Below, in pieces: positions 28,967 to 41,754 of a stretch of DNA of 64,000 nucleotides; position 1 is the stretch's first letter, and each line of letters opens with the position of its first letter. Position numbers and translations under genes: made by a program. Location of the stretch: the NCBI GenBank assembly GCA_014549065.1, contig JACDOX010000003.1, positions 13,240,462 through 13,304,461 on the forward strand, written 5' to 3'. The notes below the pieces were generated by a model. That model was not told the DNA's origin. It saw only the letters and a list, made by a program, of their open reading frames with translations, and ran no database searches. The DNA is from Cardinalis cardinalis. Its lineage: Eukaryota > Chordata > Aves > Passeriformes > Cardinalidae.

Positions 28967-30705
28967 TGACAGTTGGAGATGATTTGATTTAAATAAAAGT
29001 AATAATAAGCAATAATAATATTTGTGAATTTGTCTACAAAGAGGACACAGTCACAGCACATTTGAAATTAAATCTGATACTTTACAAACAAGGCTGGCAT
29101 GAAAACACAGGACACAAGACATGCTTAAAATATCCCATTTCACTGTGCTGAAAGATCAGCTGTGTTTTGAATTAAGCAAAAACATTTTGGAAAGAAAACA
29201 TTCTAGTATCTCAGGATTTAAAAGTTAAATTGCTATGTAAGTTGCCCTAGTTTTGTTTTGTTCCTGTAAGCTAAAACCCTGACTTTAAGTTTACATGTGC
29301 CCTTGTTCTCTGTTCTCAATACTGCAAAATGTACTGGCATTCCTGCTGTATTTTATTCTGTGGAATCTGGATATAGAGGATTTAGTACTGCTTGTTGGAA
29401 GACACTTATAAATAGCAAGGTGCTGCACCCACTGAAGTCATGAGAAAAATAGCCCATTGTATGTATTTTTTCTATAATGAAGTTGTATTAGTAGGTCCAT
29501 AGTGCCTGAGGCAGTAAAATTGTTCTGAGTTTATCCCATTCTCACCACTGATCACCTGTCACTGGTGCACAAAATGATGTGACAAGCATCTATCGTGTGC
29601 AGTTTGTTCTTTATTGTTCTTTTATTGTTCCTTTCCTTTGGCAAGGGACTTAAGTGTGCACTGGACTATTTGTTTTAGTAGGTTTTTGTTTTTGGGGGGT
29701 TTTTTAACACTCATGTGCTTTAAATGCTCAAGACTAGAGGNTAGTCAAAAGCTTTTTCATAATTCCACCTGGGACCTCTCTGCCCAGATCTCCATCACCC
29801 TTGGAGATTAGCTGTATGCTGGGGTAGGATTTTTCCATAGTTTTTCTCTCTCTTACACCACTGAACGGAAGATTCATTGGCTGAAAGAAGGCATGGACGG
29901 TTATTGTCATTTCTGTCTGTGATCCTTTCAGTAGCCAGGAAAATCATAACAGAATTCACAAACATTATGAAGAAATAGGGTAATGTCATGTCCTTCCTGA
30001 GAAATGGCTGTATTTTGAGTTGTGTGAAGATTAGCACCTTTCAAAAAGAGTGTGCTGTCTTTTTCTCATAAGCCACAAAAGGTTGCTTGTTTTGTTTCCT
30101 TAGGACAGACTAGAAATCTGCATAATAATACCATAAAAAGTCTGCTGCTTGAGCTGGGAACACATGAAACAAAATTGCATGAAACATCAGAACAAGTTCT
30201 GAGGCATCTGTTTTTTCTCTGCACATCTGGCTTGTGCAGAGCATACCTGTTAGATGCTCATGCCTGGGCTGTGCGATGATTAGATTTTCAGTAGGGGAAA
30301 AAAGAAAGACTGTTCTGTGGTGAAATTATTTGTGTCTAGAAGGAAAATTGTCCAGGCAGGATTGGGGTAACAGTGCAGGCAAGGAAATGGAGATGTTGGT
30401 TTTCNCCTACTAAAATGGTTTAGGCTAGAAGTAAAAATGTTGATTGGACATTTTAGTATGTGGTTACCCTCATGCCAGATAAACTGGATATTTTCTTTTC
30501 TCTGTAAATTGCCATTATGTGACTCAGAAGTGTTTCTTTTCTCTAAATGGTGTCTCTTAATAACAGAATTTTATTCAAAGTACTTTAACATGTCCTCTTT
30601 GTTATAAAGCAATCAAAAGAATCAAACAGCTTCAAGGTCAACACTCTTCGCTTTTACTTGCTGTTCTGGGAGAAATAGGCTTTTTTTTCATTTTTTAATT
30701 TTTCC

Positions 30706-30723
30706 TTTTTTTTTTTTTTTTTT
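30706..30723. repeat. T18 homopolymer
   Basis: A run of 18 T residues inside a longer T-rich stretch beginning near 30681. It could be a minus-strand A tail of a decayed retroposon, but no retroposon body is recognised beside it. Confidence 0.8.
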
Positions 30724-32646
30724 CCAAAACTGGGCAAGGGTGCCAGTTGCAGAGGCACTGGAAGCCCTTAAATGTAGTGTTCTTAACTGTAGAGACACCA
30801 CTACAGCTTCTGAGTATTTCTAGTACACTGTTGTCTTCTACTTTCTTCCACTCCTAGAGCTTATGATCTTAATTTTTCTTTACTTAGTAAGTGCACAGTT
30901 AAATTTTTAAGTGCAGTAAAAGCAGAATGAAACCTCAATCAAAAGGTCAAGGATCCAAACCCAAAGAGTTTGCCAGATAACTCTGTATCTCTGCTATTCA
31001 GAGACACAGCCAGTCGTTGCTGCTTGGAAGTTTATGTGTGTGTTAGTAGGAGGAGAAAAAGGAAGGTTAAGGTATGTGTGAAATAAACACAAGCTGCTAT
31101 AAAGCAGTTCAAGTAGTGTTGATTCATCAACCATATGAGTGGGAGAGAAAACAAAGAGTCTGTGGCAGGTACAGTGGTGCATGGAGAATAAACAGTAACT
31201 TCAGAGCAGTAATCTTAACTGCCTGCAACCAGGAAGACTTCTGAACTTTAGGTGGTTTCAGTTTCTCATAATCTCTCATTTAATGTTGTTTTGTTTCTTT
31301 TCTATAGCCAGATAGTCCTGCAGGACAGCTCAGTTAGTGTGCAAAATCAGTGACTCAAGTTACATGCATCAGTCATTGCATACTCCTTTTAATAATATTT
31401 TTAAAAAGGACTTCCATGAAGGTGAATGGATGATGCAGTGATTTGTTTTTTGGGCTGTAACTGGATAGATTAGGTAAAACTATGATTTAGAGTTCTTGGA
31501 ACCAGCACCCATAACCTTGTGTAACTCTAGAGCTGGTTACTAGAAAGTAAAAGCAAAAAACAATTCACATGAGCTGTGGTAAATACGAAATAGGAAGGGG
31601 CTTCAAAATAACTTTATTGACGTTGCAAACTAAATGCAGCCTACAGTGTTAAATGTGTTTCCTATTATCTGCTAATGTCTGTTTTAATAAAACAGTGGGA
31701 ACTAAATGGTTGCTTCTTAATCAAAACCATGATTTCCTAAACATAAGCTATGTGATTTTGTTACAAATTGCCACATATAGATCTACTAGGTCAAACTTTT
31801 TTCCTTTCTCATAGAAATAAATAAACATTAAATTAATTATACTCTCTGGAAGATCAAAGTAATTACAACCAAAGACAGAAATAAAAAGTTCTCTGGAAAA
31901 AAAGAAAAAAAGCATCAGGTTGCTGAGTGCATAGGAAATGTTTAAATAATGTAAGAAAGTGAACAATCAATAATTTGATATCATTAGCAACAGATGTAAA
32001 AGCTGTATACAAATGGAATTGTATCAAATCTCAAGTAAACATTCTCAGTGTGCATTCTGTTGAACTCGCTGAAAAGACAGCTAAACTACTTATGCTCATA
32101 ATTCTAAAAAAGTTTTCAGTTAGTTCAGCTCAGCATGTCAATTTTGTCTTGTGTCAGATGATGCTGGAATAAAGTTCTGCTTTAATTTTTTTTTTCCCAC
32201 CCTGTCCCATCCCCTTAAGGTTTTAAAATGTTCACAGTTTACTCAGCAGCACAAGAGTTAGTGTACAGCCAGATTTGGAATTTTCAGGTATGAGGACGGA
32301 GGCTTTTTGTTTCCTCCTGGCCCTGGGTCTGCCCCTTGGGATGTCTGTGAAGCTGTGAGGAAGATTATAATGGGATGTCCACTCTTTCCAGTCTCTCTGG
32401 GATCCATGTATATATTTGAAGAAGGGCTTATATTAAAACCAGTTATAATGGAATGTGTACAATGGTTGAGAAACAAAAGGCTTAACACTTCTACTGTGGG
32501 CCTTTTGCCTTTAGGGTGTTTGTAATCACTTGAGGTGGTAATTAAGCTATTTAGTATGTGTTGTAATTTTGTTCAAAATATGCACCATGAATTAATCTAA
32601 GATTGCTATGTGAAGCCTCTTTTCCCCTTTTTTATTTACTTTTTTC

Positions 32647-32665
32647 TTTTTTTTTTTTTTTTTTT
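32647..32665. repeat. T19 homopolymer
   Basis: A run of 19 T residues, preceded by a further T-rich segment from about 32619. No adjoining retroposon body is recognised. Confidence 0.8.
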
Positions 32666-35600
32666 ATTTGAGGGATGCAAGACCTTATAGTACAAAGTTG
32701 TGCATACATGACAAGGCTTAATTATGTTTAAACCTGCCTCAATGAAGGATCAGAGATCCCCCTTTTTTACTGAATAATACATACTAATAAATGACAACTA
32801 TAGACCAATGGCTTATTCCAGTGGTTCTCAAGCTGCCTTTCTCCTGCCCAGTCCCACGGNGATGCTTCTGCCAGCCTGAGAAATGTTCACCTAGAATCGT
32901 TTCTCTAGAAGCTGAACTTGCTGAAGCTGGGAGAAGGCATTTAACGTTGTTGAAATGCANAATTTTAATAATTGCTTGAAAGGTTTGCATTGGCTTTAAA
33001 TTTGATTAGCAAATAGATACAGGAATAAAAACAACACTTTGTAAGCAACTATATACGTATGTGTATATATATGGGTATGTATGGAGAGAGGTATTTCAGA
33101 ACTTAATCATGCAATTCAGGTAATTCTCAAGGGATCAAACTTGTACCAGTTACCTATTTGTGTCCCAGTGTTTTGGGTTCATAGCATTTAAAATATTTTT
33201 TAGCTTTCTTTCTCAATAGATATTTCACTTCAAAGTGTCATGCTTTCTATTTTTATCAGAAGGACCATCACTGTATCACAGTTCCTTCACAACTGAAAAT
33301 CTTAACTGGTGTGAATATTTTCTTTTTGCCTGATGACACAACTTAGCTCAGTGGGAGGAAGTTAGAAAGGCAGCAGGAAAAAATAAATACATTGTGGACT
33401 TGAAATTAAAAAGACATACTTTTTTGTGTGTTTATGAAGAACATGTCATCTTTGCTCCTGCCATCAGTGTCTGTCAAAATATAGCTTTCTGTGGATGTGA
33501 GTTTTGAGACTGTGGCTGTCTCAAAGTTTCTGTGGAATGATGAGGCTTTTCAGTTTAAAGGAGGAGGCCTCAATTATTTCNGTTTCAACAGATCAAGAAT
33601 GTAAGAAAAAGCTTTTATAGCTTCCTTAAATTGAGAATCTGCTTTGGCTCCTCTTTGATTTTTCCAATATTACTGATTTGTTGTTTATGTGCTCTTTTAT
33701 TCTTGAAAGTTTGTTTGCTTACTTCCAATAATGGATAGACTGAGCAATCTGTTTCTCTTTTAATGTGTTCCTAGNGGCCAGTGTAGGTTCAGAGAGGTTA
33801 GAAACATGATTCAGAAAGGCTCCCAGCTATCTTATTTCCAGGCTGAAGGAACTGAGGGTTGCAGCACAGGGATAATGCCAGTGTGAGCCTAGGGAAAACT
33901 GTCATTATGTGNTTTGAGGAAGAGTTTTTAATTGTTCCTCTGAAGCAGATGTTGTGGAAGCCTCATGAAGAGGCACACCAGATCTTCCCTGAACAGAGTT
34001 CCTGACTTTTAAAAATACCCTTTTTATTGACACATGCATGGGTATTTACCTTTCTCTATGTAAGTAAAGGGATTTATATGCATGTATCTTGACCTTTTGN
34101 AGAAATGTTAAATTTTTTAAGGAAGTACATTTCATGTCTTGTTTGGATATTAGTTGTGGCTCTGGCACCAAAGCATTTAGGGTCAGCTCTGGGGCTCTTG
34201 ACATTGCTGTAACTTCTTTGCTTACTTTTATACTCCTTACTGTGTATTCATTTCCCTAAAANCAGGACTTTTCTCACTTTCTTAAATAAAAAGGAAGGAA
34301 AATAACATCAATCACAGCAAACCTGTCAGCATCTAGGTAGCTACATGACCAGAAGATCATCTCTTGCCTCNGGGACATCCTCTTAGTCAGTGGCCTGCTA
34401 TGCTGTTTTATGAGGAGAGTAGTTCATCAGTTGTCACTAATGATGAGGAANAAGTGGCCTCTGTCTTTAAATATAAAAGTGTCAAGATTCAGCAAGGATT
34501 ATAGACCCCTTGACCGCTGTTTTCCCCNCCCACATTAGCGTTTTGCATTTCAGCATTGTCTGTGATGTTAAGTGCCACTTTGGGGGTTTGTACACGTGTG
34601 TTGTTAAAAGCCAGTTTAGCTGCTGCCATGTGTTCCAGGGGTGTATGAGTTGTGGCCCTCTTGGCTGTTCCTCTCTGTAAAGAGAATAAAACACACCTTT
34701 TGGGTTTATTTCTTTAATTGAGAGTAATTTTTATCTAAGGTAAATGCATGTATGAATCTCAGCTTTGCAGAATGTCTTCCTTGTCTTATGGCTGTTTTGA
34801 GGCAGTGGCTCTCACTGCTCACAGTGCCTGTGCTGTGATAGAGGATACGTGAGATTTGCTGAGTGGCATCTCCTGTGCCTGTGTGTGGCTGGAGCTGCAG
34901 CCAGTGCTGCTGGAGGCAACACAGGCCACATAGTAAAGACTGGAAACCCTTCTGTGGAGAAGCTGTCCAGCCACTTGTCCCATGTCTTGCTCAAATGATG
35001 TCACTGAACTTTTTTTTTTAAATGTCTCCTGTTCCAGTACTGTGCTTTTCTCAGTGAGGACCAGTTGTGTGCTGCAGCTGGGACATCTGTCCTTTTGAAT
35101 TCTTAGTAAAGAATGATCATCTCCATTTTCTAAAGGGAAAACATGTTTTTGTTTTAACCTTCGGAATCTTGGAATTAATTTTCTTTAATATTTAAAAAGA
35201 TTATTTGTGTGCTGCCAAACAGTGACATGTTAGCTCAGAAGAAAAGTTATTTTCCCAAAGTAAGCATTAGTGGAGATAAGTTTCAAACAGGAGGATAACT
35301 TGAAGCTTAGGTACAGGCATAAAGGTGTATGTGAAAAGCTGCAAAATGTCTCTCTGATCCCATGGATTCCATAGAATATGTAACTCCAAGAGCAGAATGG
35401 CATTCTGTTCACTTGAAATACCTGAAGAGTTTGTATCTCTGACTTAGTGATGTTTGTGTTCTGTCTCCCTCCCTTCACCATCTCTGATGGTATGAATCAG
35501 GAATACACATATATGTATCTCCCAGAAGAATTGCACAATCACCTGAGTTATCTAGGAGGTTTGTACCTCTTACAAAAGATTGGGTCTATGTTACAGTAGT

Positions 35601-38600
35601 TTGACAGGAGGGGAGATACTTTTATATCAAATGGTAACATCAGTCCATCTAAACCAGTACTGCCTGTGTTTCTGTCAGAGTGTTCTAACTAAGGATTCTG
35701 CTACTTCTCCTTTCCCATTTCACCTGACCAGTATNCATGGGTTAGAGCAGGTGGTCACTAGAATACCTTCATTATGATGGTTTTCTCTGCCAGATTGATC
35801 TGGCATGTCCTTTTGACAATGTTAACATGGTTATGAAGAACTGAGTTCTTACTTCTGTGTGCCTCTTGAACCTGTACACAAACCCAAAAACCTAAAAATA
35901 ATNTGATGATGCTTGTCTTCTGACAGGCATCTTTGGAAGCAGTGCAGGCCAGGGGAAGCCCATGTAAAGAATGACTTCCTATGCTTAAGCACTGGCAGAA
36001 GACATGTTAGCATCCCTGTGTCCCAAGGGATGACTTAGAACTAGTCTTGAGGATAAGGGGTGAGAAGGTCAGCTGCACAAAGAGACTCAGCANTGTTAGT
36101 ACACTCTGCTCAGTTTACCTCAGATTGGTGGTTAAAGGCTCACTTTTAATGATGATTCTAAATTTAAAAAATAGTGATTTGTGCTTTGGTGGGAGCTGAA
36201 TGGTTTGCAACTCAACAAAGAGCAGACAATGGCCTTTCCTGTCTGTTTTCCATTAGGCTTGGATAAAGGCCTTTGCTACCCACAGCCAGCGGCCAAACAA
36301 TTTCTGTATGTGCTCTATAGCTATTTTGAGGTTCTGTGCTGTCCTGCAGGAGTAGGGAGAAAGGTTTTAAAAGTTACAGCTTCTTACCACATCTGCTTTC
36401 TGGTCAGCCTGCTTTTCCTCCAGTCCAGAGTGCAGGAACGAGTGGCCTAGGCAGAGATCAGGCACTGAAGCCAGTGAATGACTATGGGTAAATGNAAAGA
36501 TTAGATGCTGACTGAAAATGAGACTCCTCAGATCAGCCCTTTGCACTGAAGTGGTTAAGTGGGCTGTGATTAAAAGAAATAAGTAATTATCCCAATTACA
36601 GATAAAAAGATATGGAATTACCACTTTAAAAGCACCTCCTGTGCTCTGGAGTGGTTCTGTTATTTACAAAGTGGTAGTTCATAATTATGCAGCAGAAGCA
36701 AGAGGGCACCCTCTGGGTGTAGTGCAGCAGCCCTGTCTCTCTGAGGTGGAGCTGATGCTGTGCTTTGTCCCCCAAGCATGGCTCCAAAGTTCAAGTCTTG
36801 CTCCAGTGAGCAGCATGGTGCTAAGCCAGGAGAAACTGTGGGAACCTTTCTGTCTCAAGCTTAGTGCAGGGTATACCAGAGTTCACAGAGCTCTCCCAGC
36901 TTGGCCGTGACCACTGCTAGAAATGGCTTTTATGATCACCAGGTTTTAAATAATAAATAAAACAAAGAAGCAAACTGAAGCACTGGAGAACAGCCCTGGG
37001 TGGTGACATCCTGTCACAATTGAAGCATGGCAATTCTGCCGGCTAGTAACTTATTACAAAACGTTTCTTTACCAGCTTCTTCTTACTCTGGGGCAAAGTG
37101 CCTGTGTGCCTGTGGGACTGAAAAGTTCCGGACACGCTGGGTCACGGACGCTGGCGGGTCCTCTGTGTCCCCGCTTGCAGTGCGGTGCTGGGAGATGTGT
37201 TACGCTCTTGCTCTGCCTGCTGCATCCCTCATTGTGCACAGGAATTTGGTTTCCAGTGCTGTCAGTCAATTCAGTGCCACGCATAAGCCCTAAATGCCCC
37301 ACGGGCTGTTTGTCAGAATGTTCCTATTAACAACTCAGTGCAAATAAAGTGTGAGGGGAAGGGAAGGTGGAGAAATAAATCTTACTTTAAATCTTTTGAG
37401 CTGGTTTTATTTTAAATGGAAAGTTGCATGCAGACCACCCCAAGCTATTGTGCTGTGGTCTGCGTCAGCTGCTTGACTGTGCAAGGAAGACTGGGCTAGA
37501 GGTTAAGAGCATCACACAGGGGAAGGGTGCACTGAATTCCTTTTGTGCTGGATCCAGGAAGTTTTAACTCAATATGGAGTTGAAATACATTGACACACAT
37601 GGTAATCATTACAGGATGAGAACGGAATATTCAAATACAATAATTTGCTGCTCCCATTCTGGGGATTATGTTGGTTTCTGACTCTTGTAGAGGTAGTGGC
37701 ATGTTGTAGGGAGGTACAGAAAAAAGAAGGGCAGATGCTATTCTAGAGTGCTCTCAGGGCTAATTGCTGAACTTAGCACAGTACCTGTTGTCCAGACACA
37801 AGTCTCTGCCTACCTAGTAATGGGCTTCAGAGTAGTGGGTGGCTCTGCAATATGACAGTGCTGTTGTACNTGGTTTAAATAAGCTCTTCAAGCAAAGAAC
37901 TGCAGAATTGTATACCAAGTGAGTGATGCAGAGAGAAAATGAAAACACTGCAATGTCTTTTGCTGTGGTCACACCACAGATGGAGGTAGGTAACAGCCTC
38001 CTGAACCAGCTTTTATTTAACTACCACAGGCATTGCTAGCAGTAGTTTATGAGCAGTATTTGAATGTAGACAGTACATATCCATGGAACCCCTTCCTTCC
38101 CAGTAAGGTCCTGCTTCTCTCTCCTCACATATTTATATTCCAATCAGTACAGGACTACAAGAGCTCTGAACGTATCCCCTGTAATTGGGTATGAGCATGG
38201 AAAACAGAGGGTGCAAATGTAAAAGCCCTGTCTCAGGAAGATCTGCTGGTGGCAGAGAAGCTTTGTGGCTCCTGTATCCCTTCTTAGAGCGTTGCTGGCA
38301 AGCTGGCCTGTGTCTCAGGACAGTGNCACTCTCCATCTCCAGGGTGTCTCAGTCTTGCTCCTGTTCAGCCCTGCAGATTTGGTAACCAATCCATAGTTAC
38401 CAAAGAACAACAGGGAATCAGATACAGGCAGTGTGTTAAAGAAGGAAAGAGTCTTGAGGAGTTGAGTAATGCACATTTTTTCCATCCAGCGTAACTGCTA
38501 ATGGTAACCTTTTATTACTGAAGTGGTCAAAGTGACTAGAATCTGGTTTGTTTATAGGGAGTACTTGCATGGTTGNGTAGTCTAATGTGATCAAAAGGGA

Positions 38601-39893
38601 AACTGATAATAAGGGAAAAATATACCTATGGAAGCAAGTCAGGTGATGTTTCTGTGTAATTCCAAGTAGCTCTGCAGAGATTAACAGCCTGGCAGCTTTT
38701 TCATCTTAAACTTTATTTTTATAGGGGTTTATAACTTGGCATTGAAGTCAAGAGTGGGTGGAAACTTGGCAAATGTGGTTCAGCCCAGAAAGTGAATGTT
38801 ATTTATATTTATTTCTCACCAAGTTTTCAAAAACACTTGGTTACTGTTTTTATGTTCTAACAAGTAATAATTTGTTGGTTTCAGTGACTTACTCTCTGTG
38901 TGCTCCTCAAACTACAAATAGTTCAGAACTTTTTCAGCTCTTCNGAGACTTCTAGCGGAAGGACTCTTTTATTTTTAGGGTTGTCAGTGATGTAGCAGGA
39001 TGCTCCAATTATTTCATTACACTGAGCAACAGCTTTATGNTACTTACACCTGCCAAGTAGCTATTGTACCTTTGGACTAATTGCACTTGGCTAGCAACAG
39101 TGTCTGTTTAATGGCATTACTCAGGTGCAGGCTTAGTGCGGAGGGGCTGAGAAGGGGATGGTATGGCCATGTTGGCTCTGAATCATCTCTGTTGCAGAAC
39201 GNGGTCTGAGGCTGTGACAAAGCAGCCCCTCCTCTCTGCCCTGCCCACACCTCTGTATTGATGATGGGTCCATCCCTGGAATTAGCACTACTCCTGTTGC
39301 ATATTTCACATTGGTTTCGTGTCTGTTTCTGAATATAGAACTGGTATAGAACTCCTGGTATAGAGCTTTCTGTGCCTCNTTTCAGGGAGGCCTTCTGACA
39401 TCATGAAGAGCAGCTTTTGAATAGGGATTTTCAGTATTTTCAGCAAGATGAAATATTGCATTATGTATCTGAGAGCCTGTGAGTAACACCGNAAAATGGT
39501 CGTTTGCTGACAATAATATTTGTGTATCACACATTTTGCATTGCCTTTCATAGTTGAAATANGAGTAAACACTTACTTAGAAATTCAGTTGGGTTAAATA
39601 TTAGGTTTTGTGAGAAAGTGGAATTCATAGCTTTCTTAGTAATTAATTTTTTTTTTAATTTTTAAAAGCAATTATTTAATAGAACAGTAAAGATGTTACA
39701 GTATTTTCCTTTTAAAGAATGGGAAGAATGAGTTAAAATTTCTTACAAGGAAATTCTGGGTATTAATTCACCTAGTTGTAAAATTCAGTACTTGTGATGT
39801 TCCAGAGTGACAGTTCTAAAAATAGTAGCTNTGTGTGTGTATGTGTTCAGGGCATGACCCTCTCTGCCTTAGATTAACTCTGGGAGGAGAAAA

Positions 39894-39941
39894 GAGCTGT
39901 CTTTCTATTTAAGAAAGGAGCTGTCTTTNTATTTAGAAGAA
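39894..39941. repeat. 24-bp tandem duplication
   Basis: The unit gagctgtctttctattta plus aagaaag occurs twice with a period of 24. The second copy carries one N and a small difference at its end. Confidence 0.8.
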
Positions 39942-41281
39942 AAGAGAGAAAGTCATCAGTAAGCTGTCATTCTGAGTATTAACTGTGTAAAGCTTTATAT
40001 AGATTAGGTTTTTAAAAAGAGTTCAAAACCTCGTACAGTTGTTAATCATTACACAAGTTATAACAGTATTATGACCTTTCTGAAATAAATCCTATCTTGT
40101 TACTTGTTGAGATCAGTACAGGGATGAGGTAGTGGTTTTCTATGATGACATGTTTCTAAACACTTAGATATCAGATCAATATAAAAATGCCTATTCAGTT
40201 GCATGTAGGGAGGCTTATGGAATCTGTACTACTGCAGAAGGACTTCTGATTGCTTAAAATTACCTAGGTAGGAATTGTATTTACACACTTGCTAAACTCC
40301 ATTTCCTATTTCAAATGGTGCTTTAAGAGAAAATTTTATTTTGTGATGTGTGCGTTTAGTTTTGCAGTTACCTGAAAAGATACTGTGATATTGCTGACAT
40401 AAGATATTTAACAGGGACAATGCACATCAGTATATAAAACTAGAGTATGTGCATTTAGTGTGTACTGTTTAATTTTTTCTATTTTTTTCTAATGTGATGT
40501 CACTTTGTGTAACACAACAGTGATCTCTAAGATTTTTTGAAGAGAGTGAAGGCACTTTATTTCAAGCGGGCATTTTGCAGAGTGCTTTAAAAGTTTCTGG
40601 AAAAACTCATGGCGATGAGGCTTTGGCTATAGGAGCCATAGCTTCAAACTTTTCTCCTGTGTGAATTGCACTGTTTTGTACTATGCTTTCACACAACCAA
40701 CATGAGGCTGCTGTGGTGCACCTGGGTGAGCTGATGGTACCAGAATGGTTTGTCTGCACACAGTGCAAGGTAGAGTTTATGTGGAAAAGATAATAGTTGC
40801 CAAGTTTGTAATGAAAAGCAGTGCCATGAGCTGCACATGGAATGGCCTTGTTTCCGTTTGGTTTGTGTGAGTGGATACCAATTTGAGTTTCTTTCCTTTA
40901 CCTAGNTTCCAGGGATTCTGAAACACTGACCACTTTTAAAGGTTAATCAATTTGCTGTGAGAGATTCAAATGTTAGTAACGGTATAAAGTGAAGTGTCCA
41001 AGCTTTTTTCTTTTAGGAAAGGAGGCTGGGAAGGATACCTGCTGTTGTGGCTTATAAGGAGTCTTCATGGGCTGTGGATGAAGCCTGGGAAGTCTGAAAG
41101 AATGTTAATTATTCTTGTTGCTTTTACTTTGTGTTTCTTTTGCTTATGTTTCTATGATACTTCTATGCAATTGTAGACTTACAAAGTAAAGCAGGTGCTG
41201 TTGTGTGCAGTCACCTGCAATATAATCCTTGCCCTAAGTGCAAACTGAAATGACAGCAAGCTAATTTTTCTCTTTTAACAG

Positions 41282-41754
41282 TGGAAAGAGTGGAAAGAGA
41301 AAACCTTTCAGACTATTGTGTTCTTGGTCAACGTCCCATGCACTTACCAAATATCAACCAGCTGGCAACTTTGGGAAAATCTAATGAACAGTCTCCTCAT
41401 GGCCAAATTCACCACAGTACTCCAATCCGAAACCAAGTGCCAACGATGCAAACCATGATAAACCCTGGGCTCCTGTCTCCTCAGCTTAGTCCGCAGCTGG
41501 TGAGGCAGCAGATAGCCATGGCCCATCTGATAAACCAGCAGATTGCTGTCAGCCGACTCTTGGCTCACCAGCACCCACAGGCTATCAACCAGCAGTTCTT
41601 GAATCATCCACCCATCCCTAGAGCTGTCAAACCAGAGCCATCAAATTCATCGGTGGAAGTCTCTCCAGATATTTACCAGCAAGTCAGAGATGAGCTGAAG
41701 AGAGCCAGTGTGTCTCAAGCTGTCTTTGCAAGAGTAGCATTCAACCGCACACAG
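41282..41754 (+). CDS. SATB2: SATB2 large coding exon, residues 234-391 (linker, SUMO sites, start of CUT1)
   Basis: The exon starts with tg completing Val234, reads ERVERENLSDYCVLGQRPMH, and runs 157 further codons to AFNRTQ. The first part is the Pro/Gln-rich linker. Blocks include PGLLSPQLSPQLVRQQIAMA and LINQQIAVSRLLAHQHPQAI. The motif VKPE at codon 41629-41631 matches the known SUMO acceptor Lys350. From there begins CUT1 (about 350-437), a DNA-binding CUT repeat, with SPDIYQQVRDELKRASVSQA. Arg389 is the CGC codon at 41746, a residue known as a recurrent mutation site in human SATB2-associated syndrome. The acceptor is ttaacag; the donor gtacca is relatively weak. Differences from human cluster in the linker (for example NINQLATLGKSNEQ), while CUT1 residues are unchanged. 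Length is 473 nt with no gaps. Confidence 0.98.
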
